Source: JADLHS01 sp964594985
GTDB lineage: Bacteria > Verrucomicrobiota > Verrucomicrobiia > Limisphaerales > JADLHS01
Direction of reading: 5' to 3'
Length of the DNA stretch: 64,000 nt
Assembly (NCBI GenBank): GCA_964594985.1
Contig: CAZQNQ010000011.1
Coordinates: forward strand, 81,283 to 145,282
The notes below the pieces were generated by a model. That model made no database searches. It was not told the DNA's origin and was given only the letters and a program-made list of their open reading frames with translations. Position 1 is the first letter of the stretch. Each line of letters begins with the position of its first letter. The position numbers and the translations under genes are program-made. Of the stretch, positions 16,882 through 24,581 are shown piece by piece.

Positions 16882-17349
16882 ATGGCATTGGTGCGCATCC
16901 TGGTTGATGGCTACAGCCTGCTCCACAACTGGCCGGAGCTGGCCCCGGGCAAACCGCGCCATTCCGCCGCCGCCCGCGAGGAACTGGTCGCCGTCCTCAC
17001 CCAATATCAGGACGCCGCCGGCACCCCGATCACGATCTTCTTCGACGGCAGCGGCGCGCCCGCCGGTGTGCCCAAGAACGAATCCACGCGGGCCGTCGAA
17101 GTCCTGTTTTCCAAGGCCGGCCAGACCGCTGACGACATGATCGAACGCGCCGCGTATCGCTTCCAGCCGTACGGCGAAGTGCTGGCCGTCACGGACGACC
17201 ACGCCGAACGCGACACCGTAATCGCACTTGGCGGCACGGCTTCGTCCTGCTTGAATTTCATTTCGCTGGTCGAAAGCGCCCGGCGCGACCTCGCCGAGGA
17301 CGTGAAACAATACAACCGCACCGAACGCAACCGTTACAAACGAACTTGA
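16882..17349 (+). CDS. NYN domain ribonuclease-like protein (YacP/Rae1-like)
   Basis: A 155-residue PIN-like/NYN domain protein of the YacP group; Bacillus YacP (Rae1) is a ribosome-associated mRNA endonuclease. Acidic positions expected for metal-dependent cleavage are present: RILVDGYSLLHN (residues 4-15), FFDGSG (about 54-59), QTADDMIER (about 85-93) and VTDDHAERD (about 109-117). I chose ATG 16882 because the beta strand RILVDGY should be near the start; the frame is open further up into non-coding-like sequence. Its stop overlaps the ATG of the next gene (TGATG), suggesting co-translation. Confidence 0.82.
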   Translation: MALVRILVDGYSLLHNWPELAPGKPRHSAAAREELVAVLTQYQDAAGTPITIFFDGSGAPAGVPKNESTRAVEVLFSKAGQTADDMIERAAYRFQPYGEVLAVTDDHAERDTVIALGGTASSCLNFISLVESARRDLAEDVKQYNRTERNRYKRT

Positions 17350-18443
17350 TGAAATCCTTTTGCCTCAACCTCGGCTTCGCGCTGTTCATCGCGTTGCTCG
17401 CTGCGGTCAGTTCCCCGGCCCAAACCGCGCCCCCCGGCAACACCAATGCGCCGGCGAAAGAACGCTTTCTCGTCATCGTGGAAACTTCCACCACGATGCA
17501 AAAGCGGACCAACAGCACCGAGAGGGCCCTGGGCAACATCATTTCCACCGGCCTGAAGGGCCAGATCGAATCCGGTTGCACCATCGGTTTGTGGACGTTT
17601 AACGAAAAACTCCACACTGGTCAGGTGCCACTGCAACTCTGGACGGATACCACCCGGCAACACGTCGCCCAGACCCTGGTCCAGGCGGTGCGACAGCAAA
17701 AATACGAAAAGACCGGCAAGCTCGGGGTCGCGTGGACCGTCGCCACCAACATCGTCGCGCAATCCGAACGCCTGACGCTCCTCATTTTCAGTTCCGGCAG
17801 CGAACCGGTGACCGGCACGCCCTACGACGCGGCCATCGCCGAGAGTTTCAGGCAGAACAGCGAACAACAACGCAAGGCCAACATGCCCTTCCTCACCATC
17901 CTGCGCGCGGTGAACGGGAAATTTGTGGCCTCCGCCGTCAACATGCCGCCGTGGCCATTGGACGTACCCGAGTGGCCCGATGAATACAAACCCCTGCCCG
18001 CACCGCCCGAGCCTAAAGTTGCGCCCCCAGTCGTAACTCCGCCCCCCGTTGTGAAACGGGTTGATCCCACCGTGCTTTCGCCCACAAACACCATTTATCT
18101 CGTCGAGCCTGCGCCGCCAATCGAAGCGACAACGATTGAAACCGCAATGACGCCCCCATCGCCACAATTGCAGCCGACCAATCCGGTCGTCGCCGCACCA
18201 GAGACAATCGAGCCGCCGCACTCCAATCCGCCCGCCATCACAGCACCAGTGGAAATCAAGCCCGAGCCGGCGGTCAGCACAGTGGAAACGCCAAAAACGA
18301 AGCAGGGGATCGTGGCCCTCCTCCTCGTGGGCATCAGCGTGTTGCTAGGCGTGCTGGTGGTATTCATCGCCCTGCTGCGCCGGACCCGCCGACCGACCGG
18401 TGAAAGCCTCATCACCCGCTCGATGAACCGAGATGACCGTTAA
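17349..18443 (+). CDS. Exported vWA-like protein with Pro-rich linker and C-terminal TM anchor
   Basis: A 364-residue protein. Signal peptide at residues 1-25 (FALFIALLAAVSSPAQ). Residues about 40-200 resemble a von Willebrand A fold, but the MIDAS motif DxSxS is degenerate (FLVIVETSTTM), so metal binding is doubtful. Residues about 210-315 are a proline/threonine-rich linker. A transmembrane segment follows (about 320-340, IVALLLVGISVLLGVLVVFIA) and then a basic cytoplasmic tail. Role unknown; a surface or periplasmic adhesion/binding protein anchored in the inner membrane fits. Translation is probably coupled to the NYN gene. It is convergent with the RluA-RlmI fusion 3 bp away. Confidence 0.7.
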   Translation: MKSFCLNLGFALFIALLAAVSSPAQTAPPGNTNAPAKERFLVIVETSTTMQKRTNSTERALGNIISTGLKGQIESGCTIGLWTFNEKLHTGQVPLQLWTDTTRQHVAQTLVQAVRQQKYEKTGKLGVAWTVATNIVAQSERLTLLIFSSGSEPVTGTPYDAAIAESFRQNSEQQRKANMPFLTILRAVNGKFVASAVNMPPWPLDVPEWPDEYKPLPAPPEPKVAPPVVTPPPVVKRVDPTVLSPTNTIYLVEPAPPIEATTIETAMTPPSPQLQPTNPVVAAPETIEPPHSNPPAITAPVEIKPEPAVSTVETPKTKQGIVALLLVGISVLLGVLVVFIALLRRTRRPTGESLITRSMNRDDR

Positions 18444-18445
18444 GG

Positions 18446-20122
18446 TCAGGCAATCCGCAGCCAGGCCGTTTTCAGGTACGCCGGCTCGCTCCGGCTGATG
18501 GGAAAGTCCGGCGGCTGCGGCACGTAGTGCTGCAACCCGATCTTCCGGCGCGCGGCCCGCACCGCTTCATTGATCTGATCGAGAAATTTTTCCGGCAACA
18601 ACTCCGCCGCGTTCGTGGAAGCCAGCAGGATTCCATTGGGCTTGAGGACTTGCAGCGCCGCCGTCACCAGTTTTCCGTAATCCTTCTCCGCGCGGAACAC
18701 GCCGCTCTCCTTCGATTGTGAAAACGTCGGCGGATCGAGCACGATGGCATCAAATGCGCGCCCCTTCTTGGCCAGCCGCCGCAGCCAGTCAAACGTGTCG
18801 CCGTAGATGAAATCGTGCGGCGCGGGATCAAGCCCATTGAGCGCGAAGTTTCGTTTCCCCCACTCCAGATATTTCTTCGAGAGATCGAGGCTGGTCACCC
18901 GCGCGCCGCCCAGTGCGGCACAAACCGAGAAGCCGCATGTGTAGGCGAACGTGTTCAGAACTTCAGGTCTGGCGTCTGAGGTCTGGCGGGTGGGCAACAG
19001 TTCAAAGTCTGCCGCGATGTGGCCGGTCAGAAAGCGACGCCGATTGTCCCGCTGGTCAAGGAACAATCCGACCGAGTAACCTTCCGCAAAACTCATCTCG
19101 AACTTCACGCCATTCTCGCGGAGGACAAATCGTTCGGGAGCAGCGACCCCGGAAACGAGTTGAGGAGAGGTTTCTAAAGTGGTGGTGCGGCGGACGTGGC
19201 GCGTGAGGGTCTTGTGGTAGATGCCGGAAAGCGATCGCCCTAGACCGGATTCCAAATGCTGCTGTTGCTTTGCCTCAAGCGCGGCTTCAGCTTGCGAAAG
19301 CGAAAACGCGCCCAGTCGCTCGACATACCATCCCGGCCAGCCATCGCTCGCACCGTGGATCAGGCGGAAGCCATCCGTCTCCTCTGGAACAATGATCGCG
19401 GCACGCAGCGCTTGTCGCGCATCGGCGGCAAAATCTGCTGGTGCAGTGAAAGTGATCGGTGCGCCGGTGGCCGGATGTTGCAGCTGCAACTCCGCCGCAT
19501 GCAGACAGACTCGCGGAAACGCCGCCCCGCCGTAAAGCGTATCGCCGAGAATGGGAAAACCATGCTCGGCCGCATGCACGCGGATCTGGTGCGTGCGGCC
19601 TGTGAGCGGCTCGGCCATGACCTCGTAGCAGCCGACGTGAGGAGGCTCTGACGATTGCGGATTGCGGATTGCGGATTGCGGATGGGAAAGTTTGAGCCTC
19701 CTCACGTCGGCTGCTACGGAGAAGGAGGTTTCCGCCGGGTCACCCTGCGCGCCGCTGACGTAGCGTTCGCCGGCACGGATGATTTTGGATTGAGCGGTGA
19801 GCTCGCGCTCCTTTGGCGTCCGGTCGGAGAGCAGCACGTACTTTTTCGTCACGGCACGCCCCGCGAACTGTCCCGTGAGTGAGCGGTTCGCCAGCGGGGT
19901 TTTGCCGAAGACCAGCACGCCGCTGGTTTCCTTGTCGAGCCGATGGATGATGGCGAGGCTGGCCCAGCGCGGTTCGCGGTGCTTGAGCCAGTCGTAGATG
20001 CCTTCGCCCGCGTACGGCGACGGCGCGTGCGTGTTCCAGCCGGCGGGCTTGTTGACGACGAGCAGGTGTTCGTCCTCGTGAATGACGCAGGGCGGAAGTA
20101 AGGTTGATTGAACCGATGACAT
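18446..20122 (-). CDS. Fusion of RluA-type pseudouridine synthase and RlmI-type rRNA methyltransferase
   Basis: A 558-residue cytoplasmic RNA-modification fusion. The N-terminal half (about 12-235) is a RluA-family pseudouridine synthase with IIHRLDKETSGVLVFGKT, which holds the catalytic Asp, and PLTGRTHQIRVHAAEHGFPI. The C-terminal half (about 240-558) is a class I SAM methyltransferase of the RlmI/RlmK type with SVGLFLDQRDNRR, FAYTCGFSVCAALGGA (SAM motif I) and FDAIVLDPPTFSQSK (the DPPxF motif). Two repeats lie inside the gene without breaking frame: a 98-bp palindromic element (19622-19719) between two conserved blocks of the synthase, and a heptamer tract (18967-18987) just before SAM motif I. 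Whether these loops leave the enzyme active is not known. Target RNA position unknown. Confidence 0.85.
   Translation of the reverse strand: MSSVQSTLLPPCVIHEDEHLLVVNKPAGWNTHAPSPYAGEGIYDWLKHREPRWASLAIIHRLDKETSGVLVFGKTPLANRSLTGQFAGRAVTKKYVLLSDRTPKERELTAQSKIIRAGERYVSGAQGDPAETSFSVAADVRRLKLSHPQSAIRNPQSSEPPHVGCYEVMAEPLTGRTHQIRVHAAEHGFPILGDTLYGGAAFPRVCLHAAELQLQHPATGAPITFTAPADFAADARQALRAAIIVPEETDGFRLIHGASDGWPGWYVERLGAFSLSQAEAALEAKQQQHLESGLGRSLSGIYHKTLTRHVRRTTTLETSPQLVSGVAAPERFVLRENGVKFEMSFAEGYSVGLFLDQRDNRRRFLTGHIAADFELLPTRQTSDARPEVLNTFAYTCGFSVCAALGGARVTSLDLSKKYLEWGKRNFALNGLDPAPHDFIYGDTFDWLRRLAKKGRAFDAIVLDPPTFSQSKESGVFRAEKDYGKLVTAALQVLKPNGILLASTNAAELLPEKFLDQINEAVRAARRKIGLQHYVPQPPDFPISRSEPAYLKTAWLRIA
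18967..18987. repeat. Heptamer tract (GTCTGRN)3 inside the RluA-RlmI fusion
   Basis: Three units GTCTGGC, GTCTGAG, GTCTGGC in the methyltransferase half, read in frame on the minus strand as part of TRQTSDARPEVL. The unit is related to the hisC tract at 23176-23210. Confidence 0.65.
19622..19719. repeat. Palindromic element with heptamer core inside the RluA-RlmI fusion, CGTAGCAGCC family copy 2
   Basis: Left arm TCGTAGCAGCCGACGTGAGG from 19623 and matching right arm ending CGTCGGCTGCTACGG enclose (GATTGCG)4 at 19653-19680. The arms are those of the perfect repeat at 6724-6799 with a single A-to-G change. Read on the minus strand it codes in frame for a 30-35 residue loop including PQSAIRNPQS between the synthase blocks. 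Confidence 0.92.
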
Positions 20123-20218
20123 TCGGTCTGAGTTCTTAATCGTAATCTTTTTCTTAATCTTAATCTGCCGCGACCCGAGAGATTAAGATTAAGAAAAAGA
20201 TTAAGAGTAAGACCGGAA
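20122..20218. repeat. Composite inverted repeat, TTAATC/GATTAA family copy B
   Basis: Hexamer-built arms (CTTAATCGTAATCTTTTTC then CTTAATCTTAATC; GATTAAGATTAAGAAAAAG then ATTAAGAGTAAG) flank TGCCGCGACCCGAG. Short outer arms TTCGGTCT / AGACCGGA differ from the other copies. It fills the gap between the fusion gene and the CPBP gene, and its left end touches the fusion gene's start region. Confidence 0.85.
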
Positions 20219-20226
20219 AAACGCGC

Positions 20227-20919
20227 TCAGAAAAATTTCCACGCTTCGCCGCCTTTCCACACGACATACACGCCGAGCAGAAAATTCGTGATCGCGTGCG
20301 CCGTCATGGCGTCCCCCAGATGACCACGGCGGAGGACGAGCCATTGATAGGCCATGCCACACAGGATGCCCGGCAGCCATTGAAAATGCGCAAACCCGAA
20401 CAACAACGCGCACAGCACGAGCGCCACGCCGTCAAAATGATTCAACGCCACCTTGGTGAAGTCATACTTCACGATGTAGCGATAGACCAGTGAGCGATAG
20501 AAGGCTTCTTCGATGGGCGGCACGACGATGGTCATGCCGAAGATGCGGATGGCGATGAGCGTCCACGCGATGGTCGAACCTTCACCGAATTGCGTGAAGG
20601 GATTCCAGATGCTTTCCTTGGTATCTTTGAAGAGAAGATGGTTCTTCGGGTAAAACGGGTCCAAGCCGACCCAGGCAAAGAAGATCACGATGCCGACCGC
20701 CACCGCCTCCCAACTGAACGACCAGCGCATCTCAGGAACAAACGCGCGCATCTCCCAAACCATCCACGCGCCGACGACCACTTTGACCGCGTAGAGCCAG
20801 AACATGCCGCTGCCGCCCATCGTGCCGCCAAAAAACGTGATGACGACAAAGATGAGAAATGGCAGGAAGCGCGCGTGCTCCGGCGACTTCGCCATCTGCT
20901 CCCGAAAAGTGGAAATCAT
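20227..20919 (-). CDS. CPBP/CAAX-type intramembrane protease, exosortase-associated type
   Basis: A 230-residue polytopic membrane protein with the three motifs of the CPBP (Abi/CAAX protease) family: PPIEEAFYRSL (EExxxR), LFGFAHFQWLPG (FxxxH) and HAITNFLLG (HxxxN/D). About seven hydrophobic segments can be drawn. The general arrangement resembles the CAAX prenyl protease-related proteins (TIGR03008) found with exosortase/PEP-CTERM systems; that sub-family call is from memory. It would be an intramembrane glutamic-type peptidase. It is the last gene of a minus-strand run hisC-exeA-gspB-CPBP, 23 bp after gspB. Confidence 0.82.
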   Translation of the reverse strand: MISTFREQMAKSPEHARFLPFLIFVVITFFGGTMGGSGMFWLYAVKVVVGAWMVWEMRAFVPEMRWSFSWEAVAVGIVIFFAWVGLDPFYPKNHLLFKDTKESIWNPFTQFGEGSTIAWTLIAIRIFGMTIVVPPIEEAFYRSLVYRYIVKYDFTKVALNHFDGVALVLCALLFGFAHFQWLPGILCGMAYQWLVLRRGHLGDAMTAHAITNFLLGVYVVWKGGEAWKFF

Positions 20920-20942
20920 GCGGCGCGGAGAGTGCCGTTAAA

Positions 20943-21464
20943 TCATGGCCTAGACAAACTCAAAACATTCGTCTCGGTCACACTCACCAGCGTCACCGCC
21001 ACAGGCGAGATGCCCATGACGCGGAAGTCGCCCACGCGGTCGCCCAGGTAAACGCTCTGACCGTTGACCAAGGCGGAGGGATTGCGCGGATTGAAAAAGA
21101 TCCCCTGCAATTTCATCGGCGCAGGCTTGACCGCCTCCGCGACGACCGGCCCCCCGTTGGTGTTTGGTTCGTCGGGGTGCTCGATGTATCCGGTCGCGGC
21201 CTTAGGATCGATGGGCGGCGCGTCGGCCACGCGGGCGGTGACTTGCAAGGTGTTGGCATCCGATTGCACAAGGAACCGGACCAGCAGCGCGGACAAACCC
21301 AGGATGGACACCACCACCAGCGCCAATCCGACGAGCAACAAGGTGGAACGCCGCTGCGGTTGCTGCTCTGGCTCGACGGAGCGGAACTCCAGTGGTGGCG
21401 TGGCGGGTGGGTTTTCTTGCTGCGCCTCTTGGGCGCGTTTGAGGGCGTCTTTGATTTGGCTCAT
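20943..21464 (-). CDS. GspB-like type II secretion assembly protein
   Basis: A 173-residue bitopic protein: short cytoplasmic helical N-terminus (MSQIKDALKRAQEAQQEN), one transmembrane segment (about 41-64, TLLLVGLALVVVSILGLSAL), and a periplasmic domain ending in the GspB C-terminal fold: LQGIFFNPRNPSALVNGQSV, then YLGDRVGDFRVMGISP. GspB/ExeB works with GspA/ExeA to insert the secretin through the peptidoglycan in type II secretion. The gene directly upstream is an ExeA-like ATPase with only 1 bp between stop and start, which supports this call. The start at 21464 (MSQIKDAL) is preferred over the one eight codons upstream because it avoids the overlap with exeA. Confidence 0.82.
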   Translation of the reverse strand: MSQIKDALKRAQEAQQENPPATPPLEFRSVEPEQQPQRRSTLLLVGLALVVVSILGLSALLVRFLVQSDANTLQVTARVADAPPIDPKAATGYIEHPDEPNTNGGPVVAEAVKPAPMKLQGIFFNPRNPSALVNGQSVYLGDRVGDFRVMGISPVAVTLVSVTETNVLSLSRP

Positions 21465-21465
21465 A

Positions 21466-22284
21466 TCAGATGTTTCCTTCCAGTTCACGGATGGCGCGGC
21501 CGACGAGGCTGAAACTGATGCGCCCCGTCTGATTCACAAAACCGGCGAGCAGCGCTTTATCGCACAGCGCATTCACCAAGCGCGGAATGCCTTTGGTGTA
21601 ACGGAACACGCGCCAGAGCGCGGGCCGGGTGAAAAAGGGTTTGCCGTTGCCGCCCGAGACGTGCAACCGGTGCGTGATGTATTGCGACATCTCATCCGGC
21701 GAGAGCGGCGGCAGGTGATACCGCACCGTGATGCGCTGCCGCAGTTGCCGAAGCTTGTGATGGTTCAACCGGTCACGGAGTTCCGGTTGCCCCATCAACA
21801 CGATCTGGAGCAGCTTGCGGTTGTCCGTCTCGAGATTCGAAAGCAGGCGGACCTGTTCGAGCAAGTCGTCGGTCAAATCCTGCGCTTCGTCAATGATGAG
21901 CACGGTGTCGCGCCCGCGATCCACCTGTTGCAGGAGAAATTGATTGATGACCGCAAGCGTCGTCTGGCGATCCAACCCGGTGACGGGCAGGCCGTATTCC
22001 AAGCCGATGGCACGCATCAACTCGTCCGCGCTCATGATCGGGTTCAGGACCAGCGCGATGGTGTAGTGCTTTTCAAGTTGTTCGAGCGCCGCGCGACAGA
22101 GCGTGGTTTTGCCCGCGCCGACTTCGCCGGTGAGCTGGATGAACCCTTTGCGTTCGCGGATGCCGTAGAGCAGGTGATTGAACGCCTCGCGATGTTTCGC
22201 GGAATAGAACAGAAAGCGCGGGTTCGGCGTGATGTCGAACGGCGCTTCTGTCAGGCGGAAAAATTCCTGGTACACGCCGGACAT
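21466..22284 (-). CDS. ExeA/GspA-like AAA ATPase
   Basis: A 272-residue AAA+ ATPase of the ExeA/MshM family. It starts YQEFFRLTEAPFDITPNPRF, a hallmark N-terminal block. Walker A is QLTGEVGAGKTTLCRA (about 50-65) and Walker B is DTVLIIDEAQDL (about 130-141). There is no transmembrane segment or peptidoglycan-binding domain at the C-terminus, so it is shorter than Aeromonas ExeA (about 550) and resembles the short form. It probably energises assembly of the type II secretion or pilus machine with the GspB-like partner encoded next. The M at 22284 is chosen; an ATG four codons upstream exists. Confidence 0.85.
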   Translation of the reverse strand: MSGVYQEFFRLTEAPFDITPNPRFLFYSAKHREAFNHLLYGIRERKGFIQLTGEVGAGKTTLCRAALEQLEKHYTIALVLNPIMSADELMRAIGLEYGLPVTGLDRQTTLAVINQFLLQQVDRGRDTVLIIDEAQDLTDDLLEQVRLLSNLETDNRKLLQIVLMGQPELRDRLNHHKLRQLRQRITVRYHLPPLSPDEMSQYITHRLHVSGGNGKPFFTRPALWRVFRYTKGIPRLVNALCDKALLAGFVNQTGRISFSLVGRAIRELEGNI

Positions 22285-22394
22285 CAAGCAGGACAAATGC
22301 CCCGGGGCAGAACCGGGGCGAAATCAGCCGCAACCAGCGGAAATTTGGGCCGGCGTGAACAAAAAGCGGACACCAGTGTTCCCGAACCGGGCGG

Positions 22395-23522
22395 TCAGGA
22401 TTCCATGATCGCCACCACCGCGCGGGTCAGGATCGCCGCTTCCGCTGGCGTGCCGATGGTGATGCGCAGGTACTCGCTGACCTCCGGCGCGCTGAACCAG
22501 CGGACGAGAATCTTTCGCTCCCGGAGTTTTTGCAGCCAGTCTTTCGCGGGAAAGAGCGGCGGCTGGGCGAGGATGAAGTTCGTCTGGCTCGGCAGCACAC
22601 GGAAGCCGAGCTTCGTCAGATCGCGGCTCAACTTCTCGCGGGTGGCGATGATCTTGCGGAAGTTCGCCCGGTAATAATCCAGATGGTCGAGCGTGGCGGC
22701 GGCGGCGATCTGGCCGAGGCCGTTCACGTTGTAGCTGTCGCGCATCTTGTGCAGCGCCGCGATCAATTCAGGATGACCGACAAAATAACCGACGCGCTGA
22801 AAGCAAAGCGAGTAAGCCTTGGAGAACGTGCGCGCCACGAGGACATGCGGATGCTTCAGCGCCAACTTCAGGGCGTTGTCGTCCGCGAAGTCCACGTAGG
22901 CTTCGTCCAGGATCACTACTCCACGCTGCGCCCGGCACAACTGTTCCAACTCACTCGTCGCATAACCGCGACCGCTTGGAGCGTTGGGGGTCGTGACCAG
23001 AGTGAGTGCGGCCTTAAAATCCCATTTCCGGTCACGCCTGAGCCTGGCGATGCTCGGCAGACTAAAATCTTTTTCCAACGCCACGGCGTTCTTGACCGCG
23101 CCATGCGTGTCCGCCAGCACGGGATAAAGCGAATAGCTCGGTGTGAAATATTGGACGAGCGTACGCGCATCGCGCGACTTCAGACCAGAGACTTTAGACT
23201 TCAGACCTGGCTCGGTGAATGTCCGCACCGCCAGCGCCAGCACTTCATCCGAGCCGTTGCCCACGATGATGTTTTCCGGCTGGCAACGATGCAGCTTCGC
23301 AAGCTTGAAACGCAGATTTTCCGCGGTGGGATTGGGGTAAAGCCGCAGTCGCTCATCCACCGCAGCCTGCGTTGTCTTCAAGACCCGCGGCGCCGGTGGA
23401 TACGGATTTTCGTTCGTGTTGAGTTTGATGAGTCCTTTGATCTTCGGTTGCTCCCCGGGCACGTACGCGTGCAGTTCCCGCACGAGCGGACGGATCATTT
23501 TTTTTGTCGGCAACGATGACAT
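22395..23522 (-). CDS. hisC: Histidinol-phosphate aminotransferase
   Basis: A PLP-dependent class I/II aminotransferase that converts imidazole acetol phosphate to histidinol phosphate in histidine synthesis. Family features: KLNTNENPYPPAP near the N-terminus, NIIVGNGSDEVLAL, the PLP-binding VTTPNAPSGRGY and VVILDEAYVDFA, and the Schiff-base lysine in ARTFSKAYSLCFQRVGYFVG. The coding frame contains a 35-bp heptamer tract (23176-23210) encoding GLKSKVSGLKSR, located between GSDEVLALAVRTF and YFTPSYSLYP, where other members have a short turn. Start MSSLPTKKMIRP (23522) is my choice among several in-frame ATGs; the exact start is uncertain. The first gene of the run with exeA, gspB and CPBP. Confidence 0.9.
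   Translation of the reverse strand: MSSLPTKKMIRPLVRELHAYVPGEQPKIKGLIKLNTNENPYPPAPRVLKTTQAAVDERLRLYPNPTAENLRFKLAKLHRCQPENIIVGNGSDEVLALAVRTFTEPGLKSKVSGLKSRDARTLVQYFTPSYSLYPVLADTHGAVKNAVALEKDFSLPSIARLRRDRKWDFKAALTLVTTPNAPSGRGYATSELEQLCRAQRGVVILDEAYVDFADDNALKLALKHPHVLVARTFSKAYSLCFQRVGYFVGHPELIAALHKMRDSYNVNGLGQIAAAATLDHLDYYRANFRKIIATREKLSRDLTKLGFRVLPSQTNFILAQPPLFPAKDWLQKLRERKILVRWFSAPEVSEYLRITIGTPAEAAILTRAVVAIMES
23176..23210. repeat. Heptamer tract inside hisC
   Basis: Five 7-bp units on the plus strand: GACTTCA, GACCAGA, GACTTTA, GACTTCA, GACCTGG. On the coding strand they give an in-frame basic insert. A perfect TCTAAAG tandem would contain TAA, so the variation in the units keeps the frame open. 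Confidence 0.8.
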
Positions 23523-23715
23523 CGCAGGCATTTCACAAAAAAATTTCCGCCAAGTCGAGTTCGTCGCGCGTTGACGCATGATGGAAAACAGAAAAAAACA
23601 TTTGCATGTCGTCACTGCTTTCACATACAACCCAAGTTGTCCCGGCGCAGTGGCAAACAATTTACCTGAGAACACTGAGCCTAAAAACCTACACAACTGA
23701 TCGGAGGTGAGTGCA

Positions 23716-23763
23716 GTGGCAGCCAAGAAAAAAGCTAAAAAAGCAGCAAAGAAAAAGAAGTAG
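23716..23763 (+). CDS. Micro-gene: 15-residue Lys/Ala peptide
   Basis: GTG start at 23716, preceded at 5-nt spacing by GGAGGTGA (23703-23710), the strongest Shine-Dalgarno in the window. The peptide is MAAKKKAKKAAKKKK and ends TAG at 23761. A strong rho-independent terminator follows 15 bp later. Composition matches tails of histone H1-like or nucleoid-binding proteins, so nucleic-acid binding is conceivable; this is inference only. Alternatively the short frame could be a leader peptide or part of a small RNA. The combination of ribosome site, frame and terminator in a gap under 350 bp makes a real short transcription unit likely. Confidence 0.6.
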   Translation: MAAKKKAKKAAKKKK

Positions 23764-23777
23764 TCCGATGATTCAAC

Positions 23778-23830
23778 CGGGATGGAAAGCCTGGTTCGCT
23801 AGACAGGCTTCCCATCCTGGTTTTTTATTT
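23778..23830 (+). terminator. Intrinsic terminator after the Lys/Ala micro-gene
   Basis: Stem CCGGGATGGAAAGCCTG (23778-23794) pairs with CAGGCTTCCCATCCTGG (23804-23820) with one bulge, followed by TTTTTTATTTT. The loop is GTTCGCTAGA. One of the strongest terminators in the window. Confidence 0.93.
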
Positions 23831-23861
23831 TCCCCGTTCCCACCCGTTTCCCGTTCCCATC

Positions 23862-24581
23862 ATGGCCAAACTAGTTTTCGACATCGAAACCTCCGCGCAG
23901 CCGTTGGAGAACTTTGACGAAGTCCAACAAGAGTATCTCCTCCGCGAAGCCGAAAAGATCCCCGACGAAATCCAACGCGCCGCCAAGCGCGAAGAGATTC
24001 AGCGGATGTTCGCGCTGTGGCCGTTCACCGGTCAGGTCGTCTGCATCGCGATGCTCAACGCCGATTCCCAACGCGGGCAGGTGCTCTACACGGCGGATGA
24101 TTTCGAGGAAGACGCCGTGGAAGGCGGTCCTGTGGAATTCATGCCGTGCGAGGATGAATTCGCATTGCTCGCCGCCTTCTGGGATGTGGCCAAGCATTAC
24201 GACGAGATCGTGACCTTCAACGGGCGCGGCTTTGATGTGCCGTTCCTTTACCTGCGCTCGGCGGCGCTTAATGTGCCGATCACCAAGAAAAACTGGCTCG
24301 GCTACCGCTATGCCACCGAGCCGCATTGTGATCTGGCGGAACAATTTACGTTCTACAACGTCAGCGGGCGCGAGGGTGCGGCGCGGAAGTTCAATCTGGA
24401 TTTTTACTGCAAGGCGTTCGGCATTGATTCGCCCAAGGCGCATGGCGTGACCGGCATGGATGTGACCACGCTGATGGCGGCGGGCAAGTTCCGGGAGATC
24501 GCCGAATACTGCCTGCGCGATGTCCGCGCCACGGTGGAGCTTTACCGCGTGTGGAAAGAACGGCTGGCCGGCATCAAGTGA
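23862..24581 (+). CDS. Predicted 3'-5' exonuclease related to PolB exonuclease domain
   Basis: A 239-residue RNase H-fold (DEDD) protein of the PF10108 kind (DNA polymerase B exonuclease domain, stand-alone). The acidic motifs are present: LVFDIETSAQ (residues 4-13, Exo I with Asp and Glu), IVTFNGRGFDVPFLYLR (Exo II, about 118-134) and AEYCLRDVRATVELY (Exo III, with Asp near 223). This would give a single-strand-specific 3'-5' exonuclease in repair or RNA turnover; substrate unknown. It begins just after the micro-gene terminator. Its stop overlaps the GTG of the following nucleosidase gene (GTGA). Confidence 0.85.
   Translation: MAKLVFDIETSAQPLENFDEVQQEYLLREAEKIPDEIQRAAKREEIQRMFALWPFTGQVVCIAMLNADSQRGQVLYTADDFEEDAVEGGPVEFMPCEDEFALLAAFWDVAKHYDEIVTFNGRGFDVPFLYLRSAALNVPITKKNWLGYRYATEPHCDLAEQFTFYNVSGREGAARKFNLDFYCKAFGIDSPKAHGVTGMDVTTLMAAGKFREIAEYCLRDVRATVELYRVWKERLAGIK

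Noticed and set aside
21064..22674. Plus-strand open frame of 536 codons across gspB and exeA
   Set aside because: It is antisense to two well-supported genes with clear motifs and has no recognisable domain of its own.
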